Position numbers and translations under genes: made by a program. Positions 54,586 to 64,000 of a DNA stretch of 64,000 nt are shown piece after piece. The stretch covers positions 434,001 to 498,000 of the forward strand of contig OU015678.1 in NCBI GenBank assembly GCA_907165275.2. Reading direction: 5' to 3'. Origin of the DNA: Zygaena filipendulae (Eukaryota > Arthropoda > Insecta > Lepidoptera > Zygaenidae). The notes under the pieces were generated by a model, which did not search any database, was not told the origin of the DNA, and saw nothing but the letters and a program-made list of their open reading frames with translations. Numbering within the stretch: the first letter of the stretch is position 1; every line of letters starts with the position of its first letter.

Positions 54586-54776
54586 ATTTAAAACGCTCCT
54601 CTTAAGAAAGAAAATGCAAAGAACGAGGCCTCCATCTCGAATTAAACACATTTAGTTGCAAACTGAAGTGTAGTTATATAATATATTTATACCAAGACAC
54701 GTCTACTAGCTATGTGATAGCCCATAGACTCAATAAGAGTATTGCCAGAAACGAGAAACACTTGTGAATTGCCAAA
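54586..54776 (+). other. 5' UTR part of the start-codon exon (inferred)
   Basis: TTATGTTTTTGTTACAG|ATT gives a strong acceptor at 54585/54586. In the frame of the ATG at 54777 there is an upstream TAA, so the exon begins non-coding. This implies at least one upstream leader exon; the donors at 50068 and 38662 are candidates. Confidence 0.5.
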
Positions 54777-55397
54777 ATGCCTGTGGTGTCGCCGTCCCGG
54801 TTCAATTCTACATCTTCGAGCGTCTCCGGCTCGTACAGATCCACCCTGACGTCTTCGACGAGCCTCGACAAGCCGTACTGCCGGAGCAGCGGCACGTTCG
54901 TCGATTCCACTCTGAGAACAACCATAGGCGACAAGACCACAGAGTACAGATCGAGGTACTCCGACGTCGATGGCAAAAGGGAGAGGAAATCATCCCTGGT
55001 CGAGTACACGAGATCGAACCGAGCGCCGAGCGTCACGGACTCGGATAGCGGGATATCGACCCGGTACAGATCCGAGAGGAGCGAGTCGCGCACCAGAGAC
55101 GTCTCCACCACGCGCAGTGACAGCGGCAAAACCGCAAACGACACGTTGAGGAACGCGAGGAAAAGCATCCTGAACAATGCGGCGTTGGCGATGACCACCG
55201 CAGAGATTTACAATAAGTATTCACCAGCGAACTACGTGCCGAGGACTCAGAGGCTGCAGCAGCAAGCGAACCAGAGCGCATACGGCGAGATATCCAGGTC
55301 CAAGTCCATCTCGAACGATATAGGGAGGCCGCCGGCGTCCGAAAGCTCGAGATATGCCAGAAGACCGAGGAACTCCATGGCCACAACCATCGCCGAG
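54777..55397 (+). CDS. Ser/Arg-rich protein, coding exon 1 (207 codons)
   Basis: The ATG sits in the insect-like context GCCAAAATGCC. Residues 1-118 are very rich in Ser, Thr, Arg and Asp (for example SSSVSGSYRSTLTSSTS and RYRSERSESRTRD) and look disordered. Residues 119-139 are more ordered (TANDTLRNARKSILNNAAL), followed by TTAEIYNKYSPANYVP and a Gln-rich patch. The codon usage is GC-rich at third positions, unlike all surrounding DNA. Exon 1 ends ATCGCCGAG|GTAAATAT after a complete codon, so its phase is 0 and it matches the acceptor at 57095. No catalytic domain, signal peptide or membrane segment. I do not recognise the family. The antisense ORF here (54710-55198) is a shadow. Confidence 0.85.
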
Positions 55398-57095
55398 GTA
55401 AATATATTATTGAGTTACGTAGGTTACACTTGGCGAGGGCTGAGCCGAATAGTCTAGAGCGTGGATTCAGTATATGCAGCTTCGGTTACATCTGACAATT
55501 CAAAGAGTTGCAGCTTTGGATATTTTAGATGTAATCCAGGTTACATTTAAAGAATCGATGAGCAAAAAGACTTGCCTAGTGACGTCGTTTTGGTGGCAAC
55601 CCTCAGCCAAGTATTCTTCAGATGTAGGGCGTTACGCCTGTAACATACCTATCTTATTTTACACCCATCCGTGATCTGTGCTCGGGTATACATTTGCAGG
55701 GTGTTATTTGCATGAAACAAGCCAGCAAATACCTCTATTCCAGCACGGATGCGGGTAGGTTAAGTTTTTTCTTTGGATGTTTGCGAAATTCATGAATCGT
55801 ATCTTCTTGCAAAGACATTTTGGAATAGTCGGATTTGTCTCGTGTCTGGAGCTAGTCCACATCCAATACACTAAAGATACCAGAAAAAGTGAAGTGGTCA
55901 CCTCTGATCGTTCTTTTTCTCTGCTTACTCTGTGATCGTACAAAAAATCATAGGCTCATAGGTTGAGTCTGATCTATTGACTGCCCTACCAAGCGGTCGT
56001 CACCGAAACTTTGTCCATGATTTAAAAAGAAGAGGAAATAATAGCCCAAAGGACCAAACGTCGATTTCCATGATTCTAAAGGCCATCGGTATTTCCATAC
56101 AAATTTTCATCCCCTTTTTCATTCTTTTAAGCGTTGCATTCCCGAAATTTGATTATAAAAGGAAGGTATGTGTAAATTTTGAAGTTTCAAGACCCAGAGG
56201 TTTTATGTGAGCTATAATGAATCCCTCTATTCAGGGCAAGTAGTTTACATAGACGATATTTGTAAGCACACCGCCGCGACGGGCGGTAACCGGTAATGTC
56301 ACGCGTCAAAGATTAGTGTCAGATAAAAATCTATGCCTTATTGTTAGTCTATAAATAGTAATAATATATGTATATGTACAAACTGTAACAATGAGCTATT
56401 AGGTCAGAATCCACATATTGTCTGATGCAGATACGGAAGGCCTTCACAGAGTCAGGGTTGCCGTTTCGAAATTGAAAAAGTCCCGACAGACGCGACAAAA
56501 TTTGCAAGATCTGCTGCACCAGTGCATTTTGCGCTGGCAATAATTTCGCAGGCACACAAAGAGAATGCGCAAAATGTGTGTGCGCGTGTGTGCGTGTGTG
56601 TGTACGTTCATTAACATTAATATCGCACTAAGAAAGAGCCATTTCTTTATCTCTATATATATATATGTGTATAAATATAGCTTCAAATTAGATCAATCAC
56701 AAAGTACCGTTTGAGAGAGATTTGTTATAATTATTTCTAAACATGAATGACATTAAACTAAGTTTTCTTCCTTTTTTTTCCAAAAATAGTTGTTTTCTTT
56801 CACACGGTACCGCCGCAAAGTAGCCAACGGTATTGTTAACAGTGCCGAAGCATGTAAATTTCAATGTCGGAACTAACACACACAATCACTTTGCGCAGTA
56901 CTTAGTCATTAAGCGCCTCTTTCACCTCCGCCGGTCTATTTCCAATTCACGTGCCTACTAAATTCCAAAATCATCAGATACCACACTGGCCCTTCTTCAA
57001 ATGACCAGTAAGTATGCCCGGCGAAACGTGAAACAGGCCCTAATTGTATCATAATAAAGCTAAGTGTTAACTTCTCGGGGGTGGGCTCGCACCAG
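55398..57095 (+). other. Intron between the two coding exons
   Basis: 1,698 bp with donor GTAAAT and acceptor GGGCTCGCACCAG|AAA, both phase 0. An alternative acceptor at 57059 (AAAG|CTAAGT) is also in phase and would add 12 codons. A (GT)n-type tract lies at 56576-56604. Short ORFs inside have no support. No MITE or Helitron is seen, unlike neighbouring introns. Confidence 0.75.
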
Positions 57096-58223
57096 AAACC
57101 GGAGGGCCGGAGAACACGCAAGGATAGCTCGCCGACACCCAGTTACAGCAAAAGGAACTCTATGACCAACGGAACAAGAGACACCAACGGCAATGACCTG
57201 CCCTCCGTCCTGGAGATACGGAAGCGTTTCGACTCCAAGATGACCGTTACCAAACTGCCCGCGAACGATACGAGATTCACCTCGCAGAGTTCGATGGACA
57301 AATATTATAGTCAATTGAAAGATTGCGAGAACGGCACATCAGGTTACGTTAAGATCATCGCTAAAGACGAGAAACCTGTTCCAATCCACTTGCCATACGC
57401 CGAAAAGAACGGCCTCACTCACAAATGGGATATAGGCTCGTCGAGTTCGAGGTCGAATTCCAACTCCGATCTATCCATCAGCAAAACTCTATCCGAGCCA
57501 GTCTCCCTATCGAAGCCCATCTTCGACAAAACCAGCAGTTCGATGAGCAGTTCGCTCACCGGAAGACTGTCGTCCGACAAATTCGCCAGCGTCAAAAGCC
57601 AACTGGACCCAAACAATCCGATAGGTAAGATCCTGGAGAAGTCCACAGTCATCCAAGCCGAGAACGGCGACGTCGATTACAACGAGCGAAAGAAACTACG
57701 AAACAGTCCCGAGGTGACCATATTGGGAAAGACGAAACAATCCCTCAGGAGCGATATAGAGAAACAAGTGGCCAAAACGCCGAAGCACACGTCGGATTTC
57801 GCTTCGTACATACAAATATCGCAGCCGATAGCCTCGGGCGCGTTACGAGACAAACCGACCGACCAGAACAGCGTTACAAACGAGGAGGTGGCCAAAAACG
57901 ACTCTACAAAGACACTAGATAAGACCAAACCCAGGTTAAAGTATATAGATTCGGAGCAAGACGAGAAATCCGTGCTGGACAATGACATCGAATCGCCCGG
58001 CGACACCGGCTTCGAGAACAAAACGTTCGAGCACGAGAACTTTCTGAAACTGCGCACAGAGAAGACGGAAGACAAAGAGAAGGAGCCAGAGGAAGAGGGT
58101 GTGAAATCCATGGAGACTAGCACCGACAGCATAGTGAGCGATGAAGCCGCAGAAGACTCAAGTCCGGAGACACCGTCGTCTAGAAGGAGAGTTCTCGATG
58201 GGAAAGATTGCGACGTGAAACCT
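57096..58223 (+). CDS. Ser/Arg-rich protein, coding exon 2 (376 codons)
   Basis: It is open for 376 codons and continues exon 1 in phase as residues 208-583. It begins KPEGRRTRKDSSPTPSYSKR. A segment LPSVLEIRKRFDSKM (about residues 232-246) looks like a short amphipathic helix. Then come Ser-rich stretches (GSSSSRSNSNSDLSISKTL; SSSMSSSLTGRLSSDKF) and a strongly acidic, Glu/Ser-rich end (EKTEDKEKEPEEEG to EDSSPETPSS). Overall it is disordered and phosphorylation-prone, as in scaffold or cytoskeleton-associated proteins (inference). It ends GTGAAACCT|GTGAGTATTC with a strong phase-0 donor, so the protein continues in exons not found in the remaining 5.8 kb. The 67 extra codons before a TGA at 58427 are intron read-through. 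Confidence 0.87.
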
Positions 58224-58644
58224 GTGAGTATTCATTTTTTATTGCATTCGCATTTTGACCACAGACTTGGATATAAACTATCAACTTTTGTTTTCATAGA
58301 CAATACGATAAAAAAAAACGCTATAATGCGCTACGATCATTTTTATAATTCTGTGGATCGATTGTGTAGAGATTCTTCAACAGAACTAGTAAGCGGAGTG
58401 AATAGGGTCACTTCAATGGCCTTGTGACGTAATCTCTGTTATACAGGGTGTTCGGCTCGTAGAACACAATCTGCTAGTTTACTAACAAACAGATGTCTCG
58501 CCTCGCTAAATTTCTGCAATCATTTTTAGAATACAACAAAAGATTTAACGTAATAAAAGTTTTTATTATAAAAATGCTTGGACTAATTGAATAATAATAG
58601 TAACTCAAGTTGTTTCGTGAAATTATAGTACAAACGAAAAGTTA
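58224..58644 (+). other. Start of the next intron
   Basis: It follows the donor GTGAGT. A-rich and T-rich DNA, no exon recognised. Confidence 0.6.
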
Positions 58645-58833
58645 TCCTTACTAAAATGCGAAAGTAAGTTTGTTTGTTTGTTACGCTGTCACTGCTTAAT
58701 GGCTCAACTAATCATCATGAAATTTTGTATACACGTTGTCAGGGGTACAGAGAAGGACATAGGGCACTTTTTATCCCAGAATTCCCGCGGGATCTCCGAA
58801 TTTAACGCGGGTGAAACCGCGGGGAACAGCTAG
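58645..58833 (+). mobile_element. Helitron-like element, complete reference copy
   Basis: It starts TCCTTACTAAAATGCGAAAG, contains GTTTGTTTGTTACGCTGTCAC, CATACACGTTGTCAGGGGTA, GAATTCCCGCGGGATCTCC, the 3' hairpin GCGGGTGAAACCGC, and ends AACAGCTAG|T. The TC start, a hairpin about 10 nt before the end and the CTRR terminus are diagnostic of Helitrons. Confidence 0.85.
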
Positions 58834-59398
58834 TAATAATATGAGGGCGAGATTTCGGGTGTTTAAAAAGTAAGGGGAAAAAATGTCTATGTACATATAT
58901 ATGTATCTACTGATAAAAACAAGACAATGAAAAAATCGTGTCTATTCTGTCATACGCAAAACACCCTGTATACATGTGATATATTATGGCAACTGGCACG
59001 CCATCACGCGAGTTGCTCAAATACATATAATATAAATATGTAAGTATATTCAAGTCTGTGGTTTTGACATAGATCTTTGTGGATTTTTCACTTTCATTAT
59101 TAATAATTATCCATATATTGTTGATTTATTTTTATATTTTAGTTTCACGATATGTTTATATTATAGTCGTGGAATATCTTTACAACTATAACAGTATATA
59201 ACCTTTATGACCGATCACAATAACTAAATCTGCACAGAGTTTAAAAATAGTATATTTCATTATAAGTGCGGAAAGCCTGTCATTGCAAAGAGTTCCGACA
59301 AATGTCTACCCGAGCCGAGGCGCAGCCGAAGGTGAGGGTTGACAGTCGGAACTAGTTGCAATGACGGTTCCGCACGTGTACTGAACAACTATTTTTAA
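58834..59398. other. Intronic DNA with an inverted-motif repeat
   Basis: AAGTGCGGAAAGCCTGTCATTGC at 59264 and GTTGCAATGACGGTTCCGCAC at 59356 are inverted to each other around GAGCCGAGGCGCAGCCGAAGG, possibly a small foldback repeat. No exon is seen. Confidence 0.45.
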
Positions 59399-59676
59399 TA
59401 CAGTTGCGAAAAAAATGAAGAAATTTAATAAAATATCAAAAACACAACAAACTCAACTAAGTTCCAACTGTGATCAAGAGATGGCGCTAGTCGTATTAGT
59501 AATGCGAAACCTACGTTTCGCAATGCAAAAAAGTGTGTCAAAGTCGTGTCGCCATTTGACAGTTGGCAAAGAGAACGCACGAGTTCGGGAAAGGTAAACA
59601 AAAAGCTCGAGTATGTAATAGCCCACATCCCGAACGCTAAACGTCCCTGCAATACGCCACTTTTTGAGCAACTGTA
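59399..59676. mobile_element. 278-bp TTAA-flanked TIR element
   Basis: TTAA|TACAGTTGC at the left and GCAACTGTA|TTAA at the right, with further similarity (AAAAA/TTTTT) inward. A TTAA duplication is the hallmark of piggyBac-type transposition, though this 9-bp terminus is not one I can name. ORFs on both strands have no domain. Confidence 0.65.
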
Positions 59677-59726
59677 TTAAAAACTTATTTTCTTAGCTGA
59701 ATTTAAACAAATATTATGAATGCAGT

Positions 59727-59924
59727 AGGCTTGTTCCCGGGGTATGAAAATCTAAATTCTATTCAGTCCCTTAGTTAGAAAGTAAAAAAATAATAGACAC
59801 GTATAGGTATTTTGGTTTTCAAATTAATGAAAAAAAAAACTTTTTAAAACGTTTAGGAGTGGGGGCTCGTGACGTGCTTTATGTAACTGTAGCGTGGAGT
59901 GACGTCACGCAAGGAAACTAGCCT
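59727..59924 (+). mobile_element. CRE-MITE copy 18 (internally deleted)
   Basis: AGGCTTGTTCCCGGGGTATG to GAGTGACGTCACGCAAGG-AAACTAGCCT|AT. The half right of the second CRE is missing and the terminal GGAAACTAGCCT is fused on. Confidence 0.75.
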
Positions 59925-60007
59925 ATTGACACTGAGGAATGGTTTCCTTTCTTTATTTCTTTCTTGTTAACGCCTTTTCTTTCATACAATGTTGTCAAAG
60001 TCAAGTT

Positions 60008-60280
60008 TGACCACCCGATTGGTGCAATAGTTCACCACGCCTACCCGTAAATAAGAGGTTCCAGGTTCGATTCCCGGTGGGGGTGGACTTTGTGTGATGA
60101 ACACAGGGTTCCACTTTCCAGTCTGAGTGTGTTATATATGTATAGTATGGTAATTATGTGATAATATGTAGTACATAGGTACCACGTGTCGCACGGTTTT
60201 CACGACACAAGCTTACAAGTTACAGCTCAGTTTGGGATCGAGTAGATCTGTGTGTTTTGGATTGGATTATTGGTATTAGG
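60008..60280 (+). mobile_element. tRNA-derived SINE, second copy
   Basis: ATTGGTGCAATAGTTCACC (A box, diverged), CCAGGTTCGATTCCCGG (B box), GGACTTTGTGTGATGAACAC, CTTTCCAGTCTGAGTGTG and GGATTGGATTATTGG. Confidence 0.75.
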
Positions 60281-60409
60281 GCCCAGTATAGGACAATGCA
60301 GTCATGAATGGTGCTTGCTACGTCTTTGAAGGACTATATTCCTATAGATGAACTTCATAAAACCGTTCCTCAGCCGCCACACTCTAATCGACAAATAGTC
60401 CAGAGCAAT

Positions 60410-60727
60410 AGGCTTTTTGACGATTTTTTTATTTTTAGTCCGTCTTGTAGATTCATAAAAGATATTAGACTAGTATTTTTTTCTTTTTTTTACGTAAGCA
60501 AAAAATAACGGAGATACGTTGAGTCGAAATGTCGCGTGACGTCACAAGCAGGTACAGTTTCTACCTGGACATGACGTTGCGAGCCCCCACTGCCAAACTT
60601 TAGTGCGCTTTATCCAAGTATATTTTGATTTTCATTAATCTGAAAAAGCGAAATATGCGTCTACTATTTTTTTACTATCTAACTGACGGACTAAATAGAA
60701 TTTAGAAAAAAAGATTAGTCAAAGCCT
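60410..60727 (-). mobile_element. CRE-MITE copy 19
   Basis: AT|AGGCTTTTTGACGATTTT to GATTAGTCAAAGCCT|AT are inverted termini of a third variant. CGCGTGACGTCACAAGC is intact and ACATGACGTTGCGAGC is the mutated second site. Confidence 0.8.
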
Positions 60728-61351
60728 ATTATGTAACTTTTGTTGCTATTATATTTCAGTTTCAGTCATAAGAATGGCGGTTTTGCGATTGCAATATGCA
60801 CGTTTTGACACTTACAATATCTAGCAATCAACCAAAATCAACAAATGTGATTAATTAATCTCAAAATCGCTATTTTTCTGATTGCCACTGAAATATGATA
60901 GCAAAAATTACATAATTGCCCTGCGGGAAGCCACGTTCGTGTGCATCCAATATTTAAGTAATTTAAATTGAATTCAAATTGTTCTTAATATACTAAACTG
61001 GCTCTTTTTTTGGTTGCACCTTTTTTGCTTTGTTTTTTTTTTTTTAATTGAGTTGTAAAATAAGTGAATTTTTTAAATCGCCACTATAAATTTTATGGTT
61101 GGATTCGACGGTTCGACTCACTCTTTTTTGTCTTTGCCAAGTTTGGAACTGATGGATACGAAGTGAAAATTACTCATAATAATATTCAAGTAACTTATTG
61201 CTTAATAAATATACTGAAACGTTATTTTAAGTTATTAAAAGTACGTAGGGTGCTTTTTATCCTGGAATACCAGCGGAAACTCCGAAATTGACGCGAGAGA
61301 AACCGCGGGGAGTAACTAGTCGACATAATTATCATAGTCTTTTATTAAAAA
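60728..61351. other. Repeat remnants, Helitron 3' end at 61245-61319
   Basis: GATTGCAATATGCACGTTTTGAC resembles 41515-41530. At 61257-61319 TATCCTGGAATACCAGCGG runs to GAAACCGCGGGGAGTAACTAG, a Helitron 3' end. Confidence 0.5.
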
Positions 61352-61630
61352 AATGTTTTTTTGGCGAGAATCAAAGATGGCGGTTCAGTCATTTATTTTC
61401 ATGTTGATAAAAAATGGTTAAAAATGGATTTTATTGTGTTATAATAAGGTGCTGTATTGGAAAACAATTTTCACAGTGACGGTTTTTTAAGTACTCAAGG
61501 AGAATGATCTATAGGACATTTAGAACTGATTTCTTCGGTTTCCTCCAAGAGCTCCGAGAAAGTTCTTGCAAGCTATAGCGCCGTGGCTTGCAATTTCAAA
61601 CCGTACAACGAAGCATTTTGATAGAAAACA
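61352..61630 (-). repeat. Dispersed repeat, inverted copy of 8449-8722
   Basis: It shares CAAAGATGGCGGTTCAGTCA, TTCACAGTGACGGTTTTT and CCAAGAGCTCCGAGAAAG, in reverse order. Confidence 0.6.
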
Positions 61631-61646
61631 CATTGATCTAAATAAT

Positions 61647-61942
61647 GGGGATGGGACTACTTTTAAAAATCAAAAAAAAACAATAGACACGTATTTTTTG
61701 CTTTTTTAAATAAATTAAAATATACAGAGATTAAAGCGCATTAAAGTTTAGCGATGAGGAGGTCGTGACGTCACTAACCGCAAAACCGCCATACAAACTG
61801 TCAGAATAGTGACGTCACGCGAAATTTGAACTGAATATATCGCCGTTATTTTTCGATTACGTAAAAAAAGAAAAAATACGTGTCCAATATTTTTTAATAA
61901 TCTACAAGACGGACTAAAAAATAAAAATTTGTCATCATGCCT
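61647..61942 (+). mobile_element. CRE-MITE copy 20
   Basis: AT|GGGGATGGGACTACTT to GTCATCATGCCT|AT. GTGACGTCACTAACCGC and GTGACGTCACGCG are both intact. About 20 bp near the left end (the AGTCCGTCAGTTAG block) is deleted. Confidence 0.82.
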
Positions 61943-62224
61943 ATTTTACTTGAAACTGGCTAAATGCATTATATGCGAAAGTCCATAAAAAAGAAGAAAG
62001 AAAGAAAAAATTGTTGCATGTTTCAAACTTTAAACTGATTCTCAAGTCAACCCTGAAGATTGAAAGGTCGGCCGTAAACTAATAATATGCATTTTACAAT
62101 GTCCATGACTGCTGGAACACTCATGAGTTCCAATCCAATTTGTGGATTTGTGACTCGACCGCTCTGCCGGTGATTCCGCCAATGTCAAAGTCACAAAAGA
62201 GACGGTATTGTAACTTAAGACTTA
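61943..62224. other. Short dispersed repeat and unassigned DNA
   Basis: ACTTGAAACTGGCTAAATGC at 61950 is the inverse of 8190-8212 and is followed by AAGAAGAAAGAAAG. No gene. Confidence 0.5.
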
Positions 62225-62345
62225 GTAGCAGTTCTCCGCGGTTTCACCCGTGTTAGTTTCGGAGTTCCCGCGGGGACTCCGGCACAAAAAGTACCCTAAT
62301 CCCTATGTCCATCTCTGCAACTTGTAGTATGCAAAGTTCAATGCA
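62225..62345 (-). mobile_element. Helitron fragment
   Basis: AGCAGTTCTCCGCGGTTTCACC, GGAGTTCCCGCGGGGACTCC. Confidence 0.55.
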
Positions 62346-62361
62346 CTCGGTCCGACACTTC

Positions 62362-62693
62362 GTTATATTCAACCAATTTACACAAAACCTTGACCACAGA
62401 TAATATAATAATCCTTGAAAAATAAATTATATACCTAAACCTTCGTCATGAATCACTCTATCTATTGGTGAAAACCGCATGAAAATCCGTTCAGTAGTTT
62501 TTGAGTTTATCGCGAACCGAGCAGACAGACAGACGCGGCGGTGGACTTTGTTTTATAATATTACTAGCTGTGCACCGCGGTTTCATTCCGGGATAAAAAG
62601 TACCCTATGTCCTTCTCTGTACCCCTGTCAACGTGCATGCCAAATTTCATCCAGATCCGTTCAGCCGTTTTTGCGTGATTGAATAACAGGACA
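62362..62693 (-). repeat. First copy of a ~330-bp direct repeat
   Basis: TATATTCAACCAATTTACAC to GTTTTTGCGTGATTGAA, repeated at 63708-64000. It joins a third-subfamily Helitron (CAGACAGACAGACGCGGCGG) to a main-family one (CTAGCTGTGCACCGCGG). Confidence 0.8.
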
Positions 62694-62923
62694 TAGATAA
62701 GCAATAGTGTGTTAACCCACATTGGTGAAATTTTGAGTAAATCATGTTTTAAAAGTATAGCGCCATTTTGTGTCAACATTTTTTATGTTCAATATTTAGT
62801 TCCATATTTAAGCAATGTATTAAGGTAAACACATAATTAATAAATGTTCCCTAACTCTCAATAAGTCGTTCTGAATCAATAACTTAATTTTGTGGGTTAA
62901 CATGTTATTGCTTATCTGCGTCC
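62689..62923 (+). mobile_element. 235-bp TIR element, copy B, inside a Helitron
   Basis: It has the same length and termini as 50783-51017. AACA lies on both sides (62685-62688, 62924-62927). The interrupted Helitron resumes with AACATCCACACTTTCACATT. Confidence 0.82.
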
Positions 62924-62936
62924 AACAAACATCCAC

Positions 62937-63330
62937 ACTTTCACATTTAATAATATTCGCAGCATGTACTTAGTTTTTAATTTCTCATGTAAGCGAATAT
63001 ATATGTATATTCTTATGAGAATAAATGCTCTTTAACCCGATGTATAATAGGTACCTATAGTGATATTGTCACAATCGACAAATTGACAAATTAATCGAAA
63101 AACCTACGTGAGTATATACCTCTAAATTTAGATTGAAATGTAAGTGAAATGTCACCGGTCGTTTCGAGTCTCGACTTCGTATAATAGGTACGAGTTGCAA
63201 ATGTCTTCCCGACTCGGAACACGTCCCGCCCACCTGCGCGAGCGCACACTATCGCGAGTCCAAAAACGAATTAACCTGATTCTTGATGAAGTTTTTTTTT
63301 TTTAATAAGGAACATGCGCGTTTAACTAAT
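62937..63330. other. No gene seen
   Basis: After the Helitron end near 62960 the DNA is unassigned. CTCGGAACACGTCCCGCCC near 63215 is a short GC-rich patch. Confidence 0.4.
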
Positions 63331-63700
63331 AGGCTAGTTTCCTGGGTAAAAAAATCAAAATTCTATTTATTTATTTATTTATTTAAGTTTGTGAATACAG
63401 GTAAGGTAATTTAGTCCGTCAGTTAGATAATAAAAAAATAAAAGACACGTATTTTTTGCTTTTTTAAAATAATGGAAATATGCATAGATAAAGCGCATTA
63501 AAGTTTAGGGTGGGGGACTTGTGTCGTCACAGCTCGCTATAACGTGCGAACAAACTGTAGCGAGGCGTGACGTCATGTGAAATTTCGACTTGATAATATA
63601 TCTCCGTTATTTTTTGGTTACATAAAAAAAAAAAAAATACGTGTCCAATATTTTTTAATAATCTACAAAACGGACTAAAAAAAAAATAGGAAACTAGCCT
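63331..63700 (+). mobile_element. CRE-MITE copy 21, with LINE-tail insert
   Basis: AT|AGGCTAGTTTCCTGGG to GGAAACTAGCCT|AT. TATTTATTTATTTATTTAAG at 63363-63382 through GGTAAGGTAA at 63408 is a foreign retroposon tail. GTGTCGTCACAGC is a mutated first CRE and GCGTGACGTCATG the intact second. It is otherwise almost identical to copy 17. Confidence 0.85.
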
Positions 63701-63707
63701 ATTATCG

Positions 63708-64000
63708 TTATATTTCAACCAATTTACACAAAACCTTGACAAATAAATTATATACCTAAACCTTCGTCATGAATCACTCTATCTATTGGTGAAAACCGCA
63801 TGAAAATCCGTTCAGTAGTTTTTAAGTTTATCGCGAACCGAGCAGACAGACAGACGCGGCGGTGGACTTTGTTTTATAATATTACCGTGTACCGCGGTTT
63901 CATTTCGGGATAAAAAGTACCCTATGTCCTTCTCTGTACCTCTGTCAACGTGCATGCCAAATTTCATCCAGATCCGTTCAGCCGTTTTTGCGTGATTGAA
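63708..64000 (-). repeat. Second copy of the ~330-bp direct repeat (cut by window end)
   Basis: ATATTTCAACCAATTTACAC to CGTGATTGAA at the last base. It differs from 62362-62693 by a ~25-bp deletion (CACAGATAATATAATAATCC) and a few substitutions. CTAGCTG at the internal Helitron end has become CCGTG. Confidence 0.8.

Noticed and set aside
54710..55198. 162-codon minus-strand ORF opposite coding exon 1, and similar antisense ORFs at 55033-55386 and 57677-58132
   Set aside because: They are shadows of GC3-rich sense exons. They lack splice context, and the sense frame has clear start, donor and phase support.
57081..57095. GTG or an upstream ATG-like start making 57081-58427 a separate 448-codon gene
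   Set aside because: There is no ATG at 57081. The CAG acceptor at 57095 joins in phase to exon 1, and codons after 58223 read through a strong donor.
54777..58223. Naming the gene as a USP2-type deubiquitinase N-terminus or a cytoskeletal scaffold
   Set aside because: Only a vague compositional impression. No catalytic Cys/His box or other diagnostic motif lies in the window.

Overview
The window looks like a moth or butterfly (Lepidoptera) chromosome segment. It is AT-rich, with eukaryotic splice signals, and is packed with repeats of lepidopteran type: Lep1-like Helitrons with internal 'GAGTTCCCGCGGGAATTCC' and a CTAG end, tRNA-derived SINEs, 3' ends of CR1/Jockey-like LINEs and many MITEs. 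No bacterial operon, CRISPR array or intact transposase or polymerase gene is present. All calls come from reading the sequence; family names given from memory are marked as such.

Host genes are sparse. The best supported is a plus-strand gene with two phase-0 coding exons, 54777-55397 and 57096-58223, encoding at least 583 residues of a Ser/Thr/Arg-rich, probably disordered protein. It continues past the window, and I do not recognise it. A CpG-rich block at about 37.8-38.66 kb looks like a divergent promoter: leftward lies a short minus-strand first coding exon (37804-37772, MDIPRHTPADN, then GTGAGT), and rightward a plus-strand donor (AAGACG|GTAGGT at 38661/38662) with a candidate ATG at 38571. 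The far left (79-552) has exon-like pieces of a possible plus-strand gene entering from outside, one with an 8-A run that breaks its frame. GC-rich islands at 5.3-5.6 kb and 49.6-50.07 kb are weaker promoter or first-exon candidates.

Most of the rest is mobile DNA. (1) A 6.34-kb LTR retrotransposon (29528-35865) has two 628-bp LTRs that I read as identical and a 4-bp ATTA target duplication, yet its interior is a decayed gag plus LINE, Helitron, SINE and minisatellite pieces. (2) About 20 copies of a 200-370-bp MITE carry TGACGTCA (CRE/ATF) palindromes and are flanked by AT. One copy inserted into a Helitron lets the AT target duplication be read directly, and one cluster has three copies head to tail. 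(3) About 35 Helitron copies or fragments are present, including a three-unit tandem array at 13018-13731. (4) There are foldback elements with arms of about 145-185 bp, a 235-bp TIR element with 4-bp duplications (two copies), TA-flanked and TTAA-flanked MITEs, and a 327-bp TIR element with a 10-bp duplication. (5) LINE 3' ends occur at many sites.

The window shows repeated nesting: MITE in Helitron, Helitron in MITE, LINE tail in Helitron, and a foldback element inside another repeat. This gives a relative chronology of families. The host genes appear to be long-intron genes threaded through this repeat landscape.
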